Assembly: GCA_045633845.1 (NCBI GenBank)
Contig: JAZQZC010000010.1
Location: 54,368-118,367 of the forward strand
Length of the DNA: 64,000 nt
Direction: 5' to 3'
From: RGIG4708 sp045633845
GTDB lineage: Bacteria; Bacillota; Clostridia; UMGS1810
The notes below the pieces were generated by a model. The model was not told the origin of the DNA and made no database searches. It was given only the letters and a program-made list of their open reading frames with translations. Position numbers and translations under genes: made by a program. Shown piece after piece: positions 42,593-50,687 of this stretch; positions within the stretch are counted from its first letter, which is position 1; the number at the start of each line of letters is the position of its first letter.

Positions 42593-44827
42593 ATGACACA
42601 ATTACTAAATGGACTAAATGATATGCAAAAGCAGGCGGTGCTCAGTACTGACGGGCCGCTTCTTGTACTGTCGGGTGCGGGGAGCGGTAAAACCACTGTG
42701 CTTACAAGACGAATTGCATACATACTAGAACAGCATAAAGCAAGACCGTGGGAAATACTTGCTATTACCTTTACAAACAAGGCTGCGGGCGAAATGCAGG
42801 AGCGAATTGCGGCTCTTGTGCCCGAAAGCGCAGGAGATATGTGGATTAAAACGTTTCACTCTGCGTGCCTGCGAATATTGCGTAAGGATATAGACAAGCT
42901 TGGCTTTGACGGAAATTTTAATATATATGACACTTCCGACCAAAAAAGACTTGTTAAAGATGTTATCAAGGCTTGTAATTTGTCTGAAGAAATGTTTCCT
43001 GTAAAGTCTGTTATGTTTGTAATATCCGACTGTAAAAACAAAGGAATTTCGCCTGAGGAGTATGCCGCAAACAATCAGGGCAATTACCGCTCCCAGTCAT
43101 ATGCTAAATTATATCATTCGTATCAAAGAAGACTAAAAGAAAATAATTCTCTTGATTTTGACGACCTTTTGTGCAAAACTGTTGAGCTGTTTGAAAAGTG
43201 TCCTGAGGTTCTTGAGTATTATCAAAACAAATTCAGATACATTCTTGTTGATGAGTATCAGGACACAAATAATATCCAGTACCGAATGGTTGCAATGCTT
43301 GCAAAAAAGCATAGAAATTTGTGCGTTGTTGGTGATGATGATCAGAGTATTTACAAATTCAGAGGTGCTGATATTACAAACATACTTGATTTTGAAAAGC
43401 AATTTCCCGATTGCGTTGTTGTAAAGCTTGAGCAGAATTATCGCTCTACACAAAATATTTTAAGTGCAGCAAACGACGTTATCAGTAACAATGTGCATCG
43501 TAAAGCAAAAAAGCTATGGACAGATTTTGGCGAAGGTGAAAAGATTATTGTCCGCTCCCTTGACGATCAGATAGGTGAGGCACAGTTTATAAATAACACA
43601 ATTGAGAGTATGGTTGGAAGCGGTAAATACAAGTACAGTGATTTTGCAGTGCTTTACAGAACAAATGCACAAACTCGTGCCTTTGAAGAAAATCTTACCT
43701 GTCCGTACAGAATTCTGGCAGGATTGAGATTCTATGATCGCAGAGAAATTAAAGATATTTTGTCATATTTGAGGCTTCTTAACAATCCAAGGGATGACGC
43801 AAATCTTACACGTATTATAAATGTGCCCAAAAGAGGTATCGGTGACTCAACAGTTAATAAAATTTCGCTTTTAGCTCAGAGCGTTGGCAAAAGTATGTTT
43901 GAAATAATCACCGATGCTTCATATGCCGATGCAATAGGCAGGTCATATGGTAAAATAACAGAATTTGCTTCTATGATACTGGAGCTAAAAAAAGATATTG
44001 ACAACATTTCTATTGTAGATTTGATTGACAAGCTTTTGAAAAAAACTTCATATATTGAGGCTTTAAAGCTCGAAAATCCCTATGAAGCCATTGGCAGAAT
44101 TGAAAATATTGATGAGCTTAAATCAAAGGCAAAAGAGTATGAGGACAGTGTCGAGGAACATTCTTTTGCGGGATTTCTTGACAATTTGTCTCTCGTTTCG
44201 GATGTTGACAATTATGATGATGAGCAGGATGCAGTTGTACTTATGACGCTGCACAGCGCAAAAGGTCTTGAATTTCCTGTTGTATTTATGTGCGGTATGG
44301 AATACGGACTGTTTCCAAGCCTTATGTCAGAAATGGAGGAGGGCGGACTTGAGGAAGAACGCCGCTTGTGTTATGTAGGCATTACAAGGGCAAAATCAAA
44401 GCTGTTTATAACATGGGCTAGACTCCGTACCTTGTACGGCAAAACCGAAGCCCGTATGATAAGCAAATTTGTTTCGGAAATTGACGACAAGTATCTTGAT
44501 ATTCAGGAGCCTGCGCAAAAGTCACCTGCAAGGCCTGCATATTTGGGTCGCGACAATTATTCTGATTCGGGATATGCTTCTTTTGGCGGCTCCGTAAAAA
44601 AACAATCTCTTGATAGTGTTATGAGTGCATACAATCTCAAAAGAGGTAACAGCACAGTGTCAAATGATGAATACAAAAAGGGCGACAGGGTAAAGCACAA
44701 AAAATTTGGCCAGGGACTTATATTGTCTGTATTGCCGAAAAATGGTGACTATCAGCTTGAAATATCCTTTGACAATGTAGGCACTCGGACAATTATGGCA
44801 TCTTTTGCCAAGCTGACAAAAATCTAA
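42593..44827 (+). CDS. pcrA: UvrD/PcrA-type DNA helicase
   Basis: 3'-5' superfamily 1A helicase acting in repair and in clearing RecA or RNA polymerase from DNA. It is 744 residues with motif I SGAGSGKTTVL, motif II VDEYQDTN, motif III VVGDDDQSIYKFRGA, motif V/VI LMTLHSAKGLEFPVVF and EERRLCYVGITRAK. The C-terminal segment KKGDRVKHKKFGQGLIL is the Tudor-like RNA-polymerase-binding region typical of PcrA. ligA, often near pcrA, is absent here. Confidence 0.95.
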   Translation: MTQLLNGLNDMQKQAVLSTDGPLLVLSGAGSGKTTVLTRRIAYILEQHKARPWEILAITFTNKAAGEMQERIAALVPESAGDMWIKTFHSACLRILRKDIDKLGFDGNFNIYDTSDQKRLVKDVIKACNLSEEMFPVKSVMFVISDCKNKGISPEEYAANNQGNYRSQSYAKLYHSYQRRLKENNSLDFDDLLCKTVELFEKCPEVLEYYQNKFRYILVDEYQDTNNIQYRMVAMLAKKHRNLCVVGDDDQSIYKFRGADITNILDFEKQFPDCVVVKLEQNYRSTQNILSAANDVISNNVHRKAKKLWTDFGEGEKIIVRSLDDQIGEAQFINNTIESMVGSGKYKYSDFAVLYRTNAQTRAFEENLTCPYRILAGLRFYDRREIKDILSYLRLLNNPRDDANLTRIINVPKRGIGDSTVNKISLLAQSVGKSMFEIITDASYADAIGRSYGKITEFASMILELKKDIDNISIVDLIDKLLKKTSYIEALKLENPYEAIGRIENIDELKSKAKEYEDSVEEHSFAGFLDNLSLVSDVDNYDDEQDAVVLMTLHSAKGLEFPVVFMCGMEYGLFPSLMSEMEEGGLEEERRLCYVGITRAKSKLFITWARLRTLYGKTEARMISKFVSEIDDKYLDIQEPAQKSPARPAYLGRDNYSDSGYASFGGSVKKQSLDSVMSAYNLKRGNSTVSNDEYKKGDRVKHKKFGQGLILSVLPKNGDYQLEISFDNVGTRTIMASFAKLTKI

Positions 44828-44839
44828 AGGAGATATACT

Positions 44840-45577
44840 GTGGAAAAATACAGTGATTTTGCTTATTTATATGACAAATTAACAGGTGATGTTGAATATC
44901 AGGCAAGAGCTGATTATCTCGAAAAGCTTTTTGATATGCATCTGAAAAACAAGCCTGAGCTTATAGCTGATATTGGCTGCGGCACAGGCACAATATGCAA
45001 TATTTTGTGCGACCGCGGATATGATATGATTGGTATTGATTCATCAGGCGATATGCTTAATGTCGCTATGGAAAAAAGCGGTCAAAAAAGCATATTGTAT
45101 CTTAATCAGGATATGACAGATTTTGAGCTTTATGGAACAGTTGATGTTATTTTGTGCCTGCTTGACAGTATAAATTATCTTACCCAAGACGGCCAGATAG
45201 ATGATTTTTTTGCTCTTTGCAATAATTATCTCAACCCGGGCGGAATTGTGATATTTGATATAAATACTGTTTACAAATTTGAAAACATCCTTGCAGATAA
45301 TATATATAACTTTGAGGATGATGACTTGTTTTATAGTTGGGAAAACAACTATGATGGTAAGCTTTGTGAATTTTATCTTAATTTTTTTGTTCAAAATACC
45401 GACGGCAATTATCAAAGAATTACCGAACAGCATTTTGAACGTGCATATACTTTTGAAGAAATTAAAAAATCAATTTTGGCAAGTGGTCTTGAGCTTGTGT
45501 CTATGTATGGCGATATGTCAACTGACAAGCCGAATTGTGACGAAGAAAGAGTATATTTTGTTGTAAAAAAATATTGA
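44840..45577 (+). CDS. class I SAM-dependent methyltransferase
   Basis: 245 residues. SAM-binding motif I IADIGCGTGTICNIL (about 39-53), acidic GIDSSGDML and the DVILCLLDSINYL motif IV region. It resembles the YqeM-type methyltransferases of Firmicutes, whose substrate is unknown. GTG start 12 bases after pcrA with AAAGGAG ahead of it, so it is probably co-transcribed. The cold-shock gene promoter overlaps its stop codon. Confidence 0.85.
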   Translation: MEKYSDFAYLYDKLTGDVEYQARADYLEKLFDMHLKNKPELIADIGCGTGTICNILCDRGYDMIGIDSSGDMLNVAMEKSGQKSILYLNQDMTDFELYGTVDVILCLLDSINYLTQDGQIDDFFALCNNYLNPGGIVIFDINTVYKFENILADNIYNFEDDDLFYSWENNYDGKLCEFYLNFFVQNTDGNYQRITEQHFERAYTFEEIKKSILASGLELVSMYGDMSTDKPNCDEERVYFVVKKY

Positions 45578-45631
45578 CAATATTTGCACAATGTGGTAAA
45601 GTATGTATATAGACATACATATTGTCAATAT
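45571..45631. promoter_or_regulatory. cold-shock gene promoter with flanking inverted repeats
   Basis: TTGACA (45574-45579) and TAAAGT (45597-45602) are 17 bases apart. The -35 sits inside ATATTGACAATAT (45571-45583), and its complement ATATTGTCAATAT recurs at 45619-45631. Between them GTATGTATATAGACATAC (45601-45618) is itself a nearly symmetric repeat. It may be an operator pair or a folded 5' leader. Confidence 0.6.
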
Positions 45632-45687
45632 ATAAAAGTTGGTAGCAAAATTAAGCAGCCATCGTGATTTTAGGGAGGTACACAGCA

Positions 45688-45888
45688 ATGCAGAAAGGTA
45701 CAGTTAAATGGTTTAATGCAGAAAAAGGTTATGGTTTTATCGAAGGTGAAGACGGTAAAGACGTTTTTGTTCACTTTTCAGCTATAACAATGGAAGGTTA
45801 CAAAACACTTCAGGAAGGCGAAAGTGTTGAGTTTGATGTTATTGATGGCGCAAAAGGTCCTCAGGCAGCAAATGTAGTTAAAGCGTAA
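45688..45888 (+). CDS. cold-shock protein (CspA family)
   Basis: 66-residue OB-fold nucleic-acid chaperone. RNP1-type KGYGFIEG and RNP2-type VFVHFSAI motifs are intact, with MQKGTVKWFNAEKGYGF at the start. The ATG at 45688 follows GGGAGGTACACAGCA. A leader of roughly 80 bases lies between promoter and start, as is usual for cold-shock genes with regulatory 5' RNA. A terminator closes the transcript. Confidence 0.96.
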   Translation: MQKGTVKWFNAEKGYGFIEGEDGKDVFVHFSAITMEGYKTLQEGESVEFDVIDGAKGPQAANVVKA

Positions 45889-45928
45889 TAACGAATTTTT
45901 ATATATTATAAAAGTTTTGGTACCAAAG

Positions 45929-45958
45929 GCCTCTTTCTTTATCGGAAGAGGCTTTTTT
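45929..45958 (+). terminator. terminator after cold-shock gene
   Basis: Stem GCCTCTTTC / GGAAGAGGC followed by six T. Confidence 0.9.
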
Positions 45959-46025
45959 ACACCGTTTTGTGTGTTTGCAAAAATTTGTTGATACACAATA
46001 TAAATTTGAAAGGTAAAATATAATT

Positions 46026-46898
46026 ATGCAGGATAATAATCTTCTTACTACTTTACAAAACAAAATACCCGATTTAAGCAAAGGTCATAAAAAAATTGCT
46101 CAATATATCCTTAATCACTACGATAAATCTGCTTTTATGACTGCATCAAAAATAGCCGCAGAGGTTGGTGTAAGTGAGTCTACGGTTGTAAGGTTTGCAT
46201 GTGAGCTTGGCTTTGATGGATTTCCTGAATTTCAGGATGCACTCAGGCAGCTTATAAAAAACAAGCTTACCACTGTTCAGCGTATGGAAATTACATCTTC
46301 CAAAATGGAAGAAAGAAATATTTTGCAATCTGTAATGCAGTCTGATATTGAAAAATTAAAACAGACTATGGAAATGATTGATAATGACGATTTCGTTGCT
46401 GCGGTAGATGCAATAAGCAAAGCAAAAAAAATATATATTCTCGGCGCCCGCACCTGCTCTTCCATAGCATCTTTTTTGGGATTTTATCTTAATATGATAT
46501 CTGACAATGTAAAAACAATTGCTTCCAACTCTGCCAGTGAAACTTTTGAGCAGATATACAGAGTAAATAAGGATGATGTTGTTATAGCAATAAGCTATCC
46601 AAGATACTCTGTAAGGACAATGAACGCCGTAAAATATGCCGAAAGCAAGGGTTGCACCGTAATTGCCATTACAGACAATATAAAAGCACCAATAACATGC
46701 TATGCAACATATTCGCTTATTGCAGATTCGGATATGACTAATTTTGTTGATTCTCTGGTTGCCCCGCTTTCGCTTTGCAATGCACTTGTTGCTGCTATGG
46801 TAATACGACATAAAGAAAAAATTGTAAAAACATTTTCGGATTTGGAAACAATATGGGTTGATTATGAGGTTTATGAGCAAAAAAACTTTGATAATTAA
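46026..46898 (+). CDS. MurR/RpiR family transcriptional regulator
   Basis: 290 residues: an N-terminal HTH_6 domain (about 1-77, with MTASKIAAEVGVSESTVVRFACELGF) and a C-terminal SIS phosphosugar-binding domain (about 125-250, ILGARTCSSIASFLGFYL). RpiR-type regulators sense phosphosugars and often control amino-sugar or pentose operons. No sugar operon is adjacent. It is followed 15 bases later by an HI0933-type flavoprotein gene, which may simply be co-transcribed. Confidence 0.92.
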   Translation: MQDNNLLTTLQNKIPDLSKGHKKIAQYILNHYDKSAFMTASKIAAEVGVSESTVVRFACELGFDGFPEFQDALRQLIKNKLTTVQRMEITSSKMEERNILQSVMQSDIEKLKQTMEMIDNDDFVAAVDAISKAKKIYILGARTCSSIASFLGFYLNMISDNVKTIASNSASETFEQIYRVNKDDVVIAISYPRYSVRTMNAVKYAESKGCTVIAITDNIKAPITCYATYSLIADSDMTNFVDSLVAPLSLCNALVAAMVIRHKEKIVKTFSDLETIWVDYEVYEQKNFDN

Positions 46899-46913
46899 CA
46901 GAAAGGCACTGAT

Positions 46914-48137
46914 ATGAATAAAATTGTTGCAGTTATAGGCGGTGGCCCTGCAGGAATGATGGCGGCATCGGTTGCTGCAAAAAAGGGAAACAAAGTTGTT
47001 TTGATTGAAAAAAATAATATGCTTGGTAAAAAATTGCTTATTACAGGCAAGGGCAGATGCAATATTACCAACAATGCACCCATTGACGAATTTATAAAAA
47101 ACGTGCCCACAAACGGAAATTTTTTGTATAGTGCTTTTTATACCTTTACCAACGAAAATCTTATTAATCTTTTGCAAAAGCTTGGTGTTAAAACCAAGGT
47201 CGAAAGGGGAGAGAGGATTTTTCCTGTCAGTGATAAGGCAGCGGATGTACTGACCGCATTAAAACGGCTTATGGCAAATTATGGCGTAAAAGTATATAAC
47301 GGCAGGGTGGTTGATATAAAAATATGTGACAACAACAAAAAGCATATTGTTTTGTCGGACAAAAAAGTGCTAGAATGTGATTCGGTAATAATTGCAACTG
47401 GCGGTGTGAGTTATCCTCTTACCGGCTCAACAGGTGACGGATACAAATTTGCAAGCAGGCTTGGTCATTCTGTTACCGACATAAAGCCCTCGCTAGTTCC
47501 GCTGGAGCTGGGTGAGAGTTATGTAAAAGAGCTTATGGGATTGTCACTAAAAAATGTTGCAGTTACTGTTTATAAAGGCAACAAAAAGGTATATGATGAT
47601 TTTGGAGAAATGCTGTTTACTCATTACGGAGCAAGCGGCCCTGTTATACTAAGCGCAAGTTCACATATAAAAAATGCACATTCGGGGGAATATAAGCTTT
47701 CCATAGACTTAAAGCCGGCACTTGACTTTAAAACTCTTGACAAACGTATTTTGAGGGATTTTGAGGAGGCTAAAAACAAAGATTTTATAAATTCTCTCGA
47801 CAAACTTTTGCCCAAAAAAATGATTCCTGTGATTGTTAAATTATCGGGGATTGATTGTCACACCAAGGTTAACGAAATTACAAAAGAACAACGCCATTAT
47901 TTTGTTGAGCTGCTCAAAAATTTAACATTTACAGTAAAAAAGTTCAGACCTGTTGCCGAAGCAATTATTACATCGGGTGGTGTGTGTGTAAAAGAGATTA
48001 ATCCTTCCACTATGGAGTCAAAGCTCGCAAGCGGAGTTTACTTTGCGGGTGAAGTGATTGATGTTGATGCATATACGGGCGGCTTTAATTTGCAGATTGC
48101 TTTTTCAACCGGTTATGTTGCGGGTATGAATGCATAA
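46914..48137 (+). CDS. HI0933/YhiN family flavoprotein
   Basis: 407 residues. N-terminal FAD-binding GGGPAGMMAASVAAKKG with a following VVLIEKN, the family signature KKLLITGKGRCNITNN, a central ATGGVSYPLTGSTGDGY and a C-terminal GEVIDVDAYTGGFNLQIAF closing the FAD site. These are annotated as NAD(P)/FAD-dependent oxidoreductases; no physiological reaction is established for most of them. It lies in a unit with the RpiR regulator, and the next gene starts 32 bases downstream. Confidence 0.9.
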   Translation: MNKIVAVIGGGPAGMMAASVAAKKGNKVVLIEKNNMLGKKLLITGKGRCNITNNAPIDEFIKNVPTNGNFLYSAFYTFTNENLINLLQKLGVKTKVERGERIFPVSDKAADVLTALKRLMANYGVKVYNGRVVDIKICDNNKKHIVLSDKKVLECDSVIIATGGVSYPLTGSTGDGYKFASRLGHSVTDIKPSLVPLELGESYVKELMGLSLKNVAVTVYKGNKKVYDDFGEMLFTHYGASGPVILSASSHIKNAHSGEYKLSIDLKPALDFKTLDKRILRDFEEAKNKDFINSLDKLLPKKMIPVIVKLSGIDCHTKVNEITKEQRHYFVELLKNLTFTVKKFRPVAEAIITSGGVCVKEINPSTMESKLASGVYFAGEVIDVDAYTGGFNLQIAFSTGYVAGMNA

Positions 48138-48141
48138 AATA

Positions 48142-48187
48142 ACGCATAAAATATTTTCGGAGGTGTCTTATGAAATATTTTATGCGT
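48142..48187 (+). promoter_or_regulatory. RNA hairpin presenting ribosome site and start codon in its loop
   Basis: ACGCATAAAATATTTTC (48142-48158) is complementary to GAAATATTTTATGCGT (48172-48187). The loop of about 13 bases contains GGAGGTGTCTTAT, so the ribosome site and the first bases of the ATG (48170) are exposed while the first coding codons are paired. This is a candidate translational control element. Confidence 0.6.
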
Positions 48188-48628
48188 TTTTTTGTTGATA
48201 AAATCAAAAAGGCTTCTACTGTTAAAACAGTTGTTTCGGCTCTTGCCTTTGTGGTGGTAATATCACAAATTTGTTTGAGCAGCAACAGCCTGAGGGTGTA
48301 TTTGACAAATGTTGATATGCTTGATGGTATAGTGGCGGTAAATTCGGAGTATCAGCCTCAGACGGGATATGTGACATTATGTATGACCGATGGGCAGCCA
48401 GGTGAGGATATTAAAATCCTTGTTAACGGCGAAGTATACGATAACTTTGATGAGCAAAAAAAGAATATTGAAATTAAAATGCAGAGCGTTATAGAGGTTT
48501 TAAATAATTCAAAAAAAAATATTGCGGTAGCTGCCAAAGAGTTTTCTGACAATATTACCGCAACACTTAACAACGGAAATACAACTGTAAAAGATATAAG
48601 TGTTATTGCAAGAGTTGTGTTTAAATAG
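48170..48628 (+). CDS. small membrane-anchored protein, unknown function
   Basis: 152 residues: a basic N-terminus, one hydrophobic segment (TVVSALAFVVVISQICL, about 22-38) and an extracytoplasmic region with YVTLCMTDGQPGEDIKILVNGE followed by a helical part (about 95-130). No family is recognised. Start ATG has a strong GGAGGTG site, placed in the loop of an RNA hairpin. The stop overlaps by 8 bases the convergent hemZ stop, so the two transcripts must overlap at their 3' ends. Confidence 0.7.
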   Translation: MKYFMRFFVDKIKKASTVKTVVSALAFVVVISQICLSSNSLRVYLTNVDMLDGIVAVNSEYQPQTGYVTLCMTDGQPGEDIKILVNGEVYDNFDEQKKNIEIKMQSVIEVLNNSKKNIAVAAKEFSDNITATLNNGNTTVKDISVIARVVFK

Positions 48629-50051
48629 TTAATATATGTTTTTTTCTGTCTATCATTTCATCAATACGATTAATGTATTCGGATACCTCTTTAACATTAA
48701 ACACACGCTCAATATTGCTGCCGTTTACAATTTTTGTAGAGCCGCCCGCACCCAATGAAATGATTGACTGCACCTCTTCCATAATGTAGATATTGTATAA
48801 ACATTCATTTCCAATGTCACAGTAGCCCACATTTTCAAGATTGCCAAGCATATTTTTTTGTCTGTACAAATAGTATGGTGTCTTACCCATATTTGTCAGC
48901 AGTGTGTTGGCGGCGGACAGCATATTGTTTACTGTATTTGTTGCTGTGGGTGTATACATACTGTAATTCATATCAAGATACGAACCGTGCTTTATTGACA
49001 TTGTATGAACAGTAACACTTTCGGGAGAGAGTGTTTTAATTTGTTCAAGTGTGTATTCAAAGTCGCCAAGAGTCTCTCCGGGCAGCCCAGCAATTAAATC
49101 AGCATTAATGTGATTAAATCCCAGACTACGCGCCATATCATAACAGTTTAGTATTTCATGAGGTGTATGACGTCTGCCAATAAGCTCAAGAGTTTTGGCA
49201 TTCATAGTCTGAGGATTTATACTGATACGTGAAACATAATTATCTTTAAGTGCACAAAGCTTGTTTTTTGTTATTGTGTCAGGTCTTCCTGCTTCAACAG
49301 TAAATTCTTTTACACCTTTTACATCAAATGATTGCGAAATTTTGTCGCAAAGCCTTGAAAGATTATATTCATCAAGGGCTGTTGGAGTTCCGCCGCCGAT
49401 GTATATTGTTTCCACAGGGATATTTTTAGAATTTATATAATTTTTTACAAAATCAATTTCTTTATAAAGAGCCTCCATATATGGCTCAACCAAAGTGTTT
49501 GAAAACTTTATTGACTGAGATGTAAATGAACAATACAGACACCTGGTAGGGCAGAAGGGTATGCCTATGTATAAGCTGACTGCGTTTTTGTTCATACCCG
49601 AAATTAGCTGAATTTCTCTTTTTGCAACATCAATTGCCAATTTTGCTTTGTCGGGATGTACATCATATTCAGTTACAAACAATTTGTAAATATTTTCGTA
49701 GTTCATTCCTGTGTCAACAAGCTCTCTCACCATTTTAGCCGGTCTTATACCCGTTAAAATGCCCCAAGGCAAGTCTAATCCGCATATTTTTTTAAGCATA
49801 CTGCTAAGCAGCTTGGATATAATTAGCTTGTTTTCATCGTATGCAGAGCATGTATCGCTCACCGTAATGGCGCCAATACTTACTTTGGCGTAATATGTAT
49901 GTTTATCATTTTTGTCAGTAACATCGACAAAAACAAAGTCTTCACTTTCAGGTATTGAGCTTACTGTTTCAATTTTTAATTTTGGATAGTATGCTGTTAT
50001 TATTTCTCTTGTAATATGCTCAAATTTGGGTTTATTAATTATCAATTTCAT
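48621..50051 (-). CDS. hemZ: HemZ-like radical SAM coproporphyrinogen dehydrogenase homologue
   Basis: 476 residues. The radical-SAM cluster motif C167xxxC171xxC174 (CPTRCLYC) is followed by IYIGGGTPTALDE and FTVEAGRPDTI, and by a HemW/HemN-type GLPGETLGDFEYTLEQI. The extended N-terminal region (1-150) is typical of HemZ in Firmicutes. Biochemical function in haem synthesis is uncertain for this clade, and no other haem gene is in the window. It lies 2 bases after the MBL hydrolase, last in the recJ-rel-MBL-hemZ unit. Confidence 0.9.
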   Translation of the reverse strand: MKLIINKPKFEHITREIITAYYPKLKIETVSSIPESEDFVFVDVTDKNDKHTYYAKVSIGAITVSDTCSAYDENKLIISKLLSSMLKKICGLDLPWGILTGIRPAKMVRELVDTGMNYENIYKLFVTEYDVHPDKAKLAIDVAKREIQLISGMNKNAVSLYIGIPFCPTRCLYCSFTSQSIKFSNTLVEPYMEALYKEIDFVKNYINSKNIPVETIYIGGGTPTALDEYNLSRLCDKISQSFDVKGVKEFTVEAGRPDTITKNKLCALKDNYVSRISINPQTMNAKTLELIGRRHTPHEILNCYDMARSLGFNHINADLIAGLPGETLGDFEYTLEQIKTLSPESVTVHTMSIKHGSYLDMNYSMYTPTATNTVNNMLSAANTLLTNMGKTPYYLYRQKNMLGNLENVGYCDIGNECLYNIYIMEEVQSIISLGAGGSTKIVNGSNIERVFNVKEVSEYINRIDEMIDRKKHILTI

Positions 50052-50053
50052 AA

Positions 50054-50677
50054 TCAGATATAAAAATTACTCTCTTTTTCGTGTAAAATAGTGGTATCAC
50101 TGTTATGCCCGGGATACACCCTTGTATCTGGTGCAAGTGTAAACAATTTGCCTTTGATTGACTCAGATATGCTTTTAAAGCTGCCTCCGGGAAAATCTGT
50201 CCTGCCTATTGATTCGTAAAAAAGTGTGTCACCAGAGAATAATATGCTTTCACTTTCAAAGTAAAAGCATACACTGCCAGGAGTGTGACCGGGTGTTGAT
50301 ATAACCTGTGCATTAAACCCCGCTGCTGTCACCACATCGCCGTCATTTAAAAGAATATCAGGCTTTGATTTTGGTGCACAAGCTCCAAATGCACTACAAA
50401 GAGTATGAGTTTCGCTATTAAATATTGCGCCGTCAGTCCGACTTATAACAATACTGGCACCGGTTGCTGATTTTAGCTCATCAACAGCACCTATATGGTC
50501 AACGTGTGCGTGGGTTATAAGAATTTTGTCAAGCTTATAACCATTTAAATTAATTATGTGCATTATTCTATTGAAATCACCGCCTGGGTCAACAACTGCG
50601 CAGCATTTTGTGTCATTATTTGCTACAATATAACAGTTGGTTGCAAGAGGGCCAACAACAAGTTTGTTTACATACAT
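50054..50677 (-). CDS. MBL-fold metallo-hydrolase (glyoxalase II-like)
   Basis: 207 residues with the metal motif THAHVDHIG, then STPGHTPGSVCFY, FSGDTLF and YPGHNSDT, the His/Asp set of the metallo-beta-lactamase fold. It is close to the YqgX/YcbL group rather than true GloB because it lacks the C-terminal glutathione-binding domain. It is 10 bases after rel, a frequent neighbour in clostridia, and presumably co-transcribed with hemZ. Confidence 0.9.
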   Translation of the reverse strand: MYVNKLVVGPLATNCYIVANNDTKCCAVVDPGGDFNRIMHIINLNGYKLDKILITHAHVDHIGAVDELKSATGASIVISRTDGAIFNSETHTLCSAFGACAPKSKPDILLNDGDVVTAAGFNAQVISTPGHTPGSVCFYFESESILFSGDTLFYESIGRTDFPGGSFKSISESIKGKLFTLAPDTRVYPGHNSDTTILHEKESNFYI

Positions 50678-50687
50678 AACAGTTCAC

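Noticed and set aside
46356..47177. 273-residue antisense frame across the RpiR and flavoprotein genes
   Set aside because: It spans two well-supported genes and its product is low-complexity without motifs.
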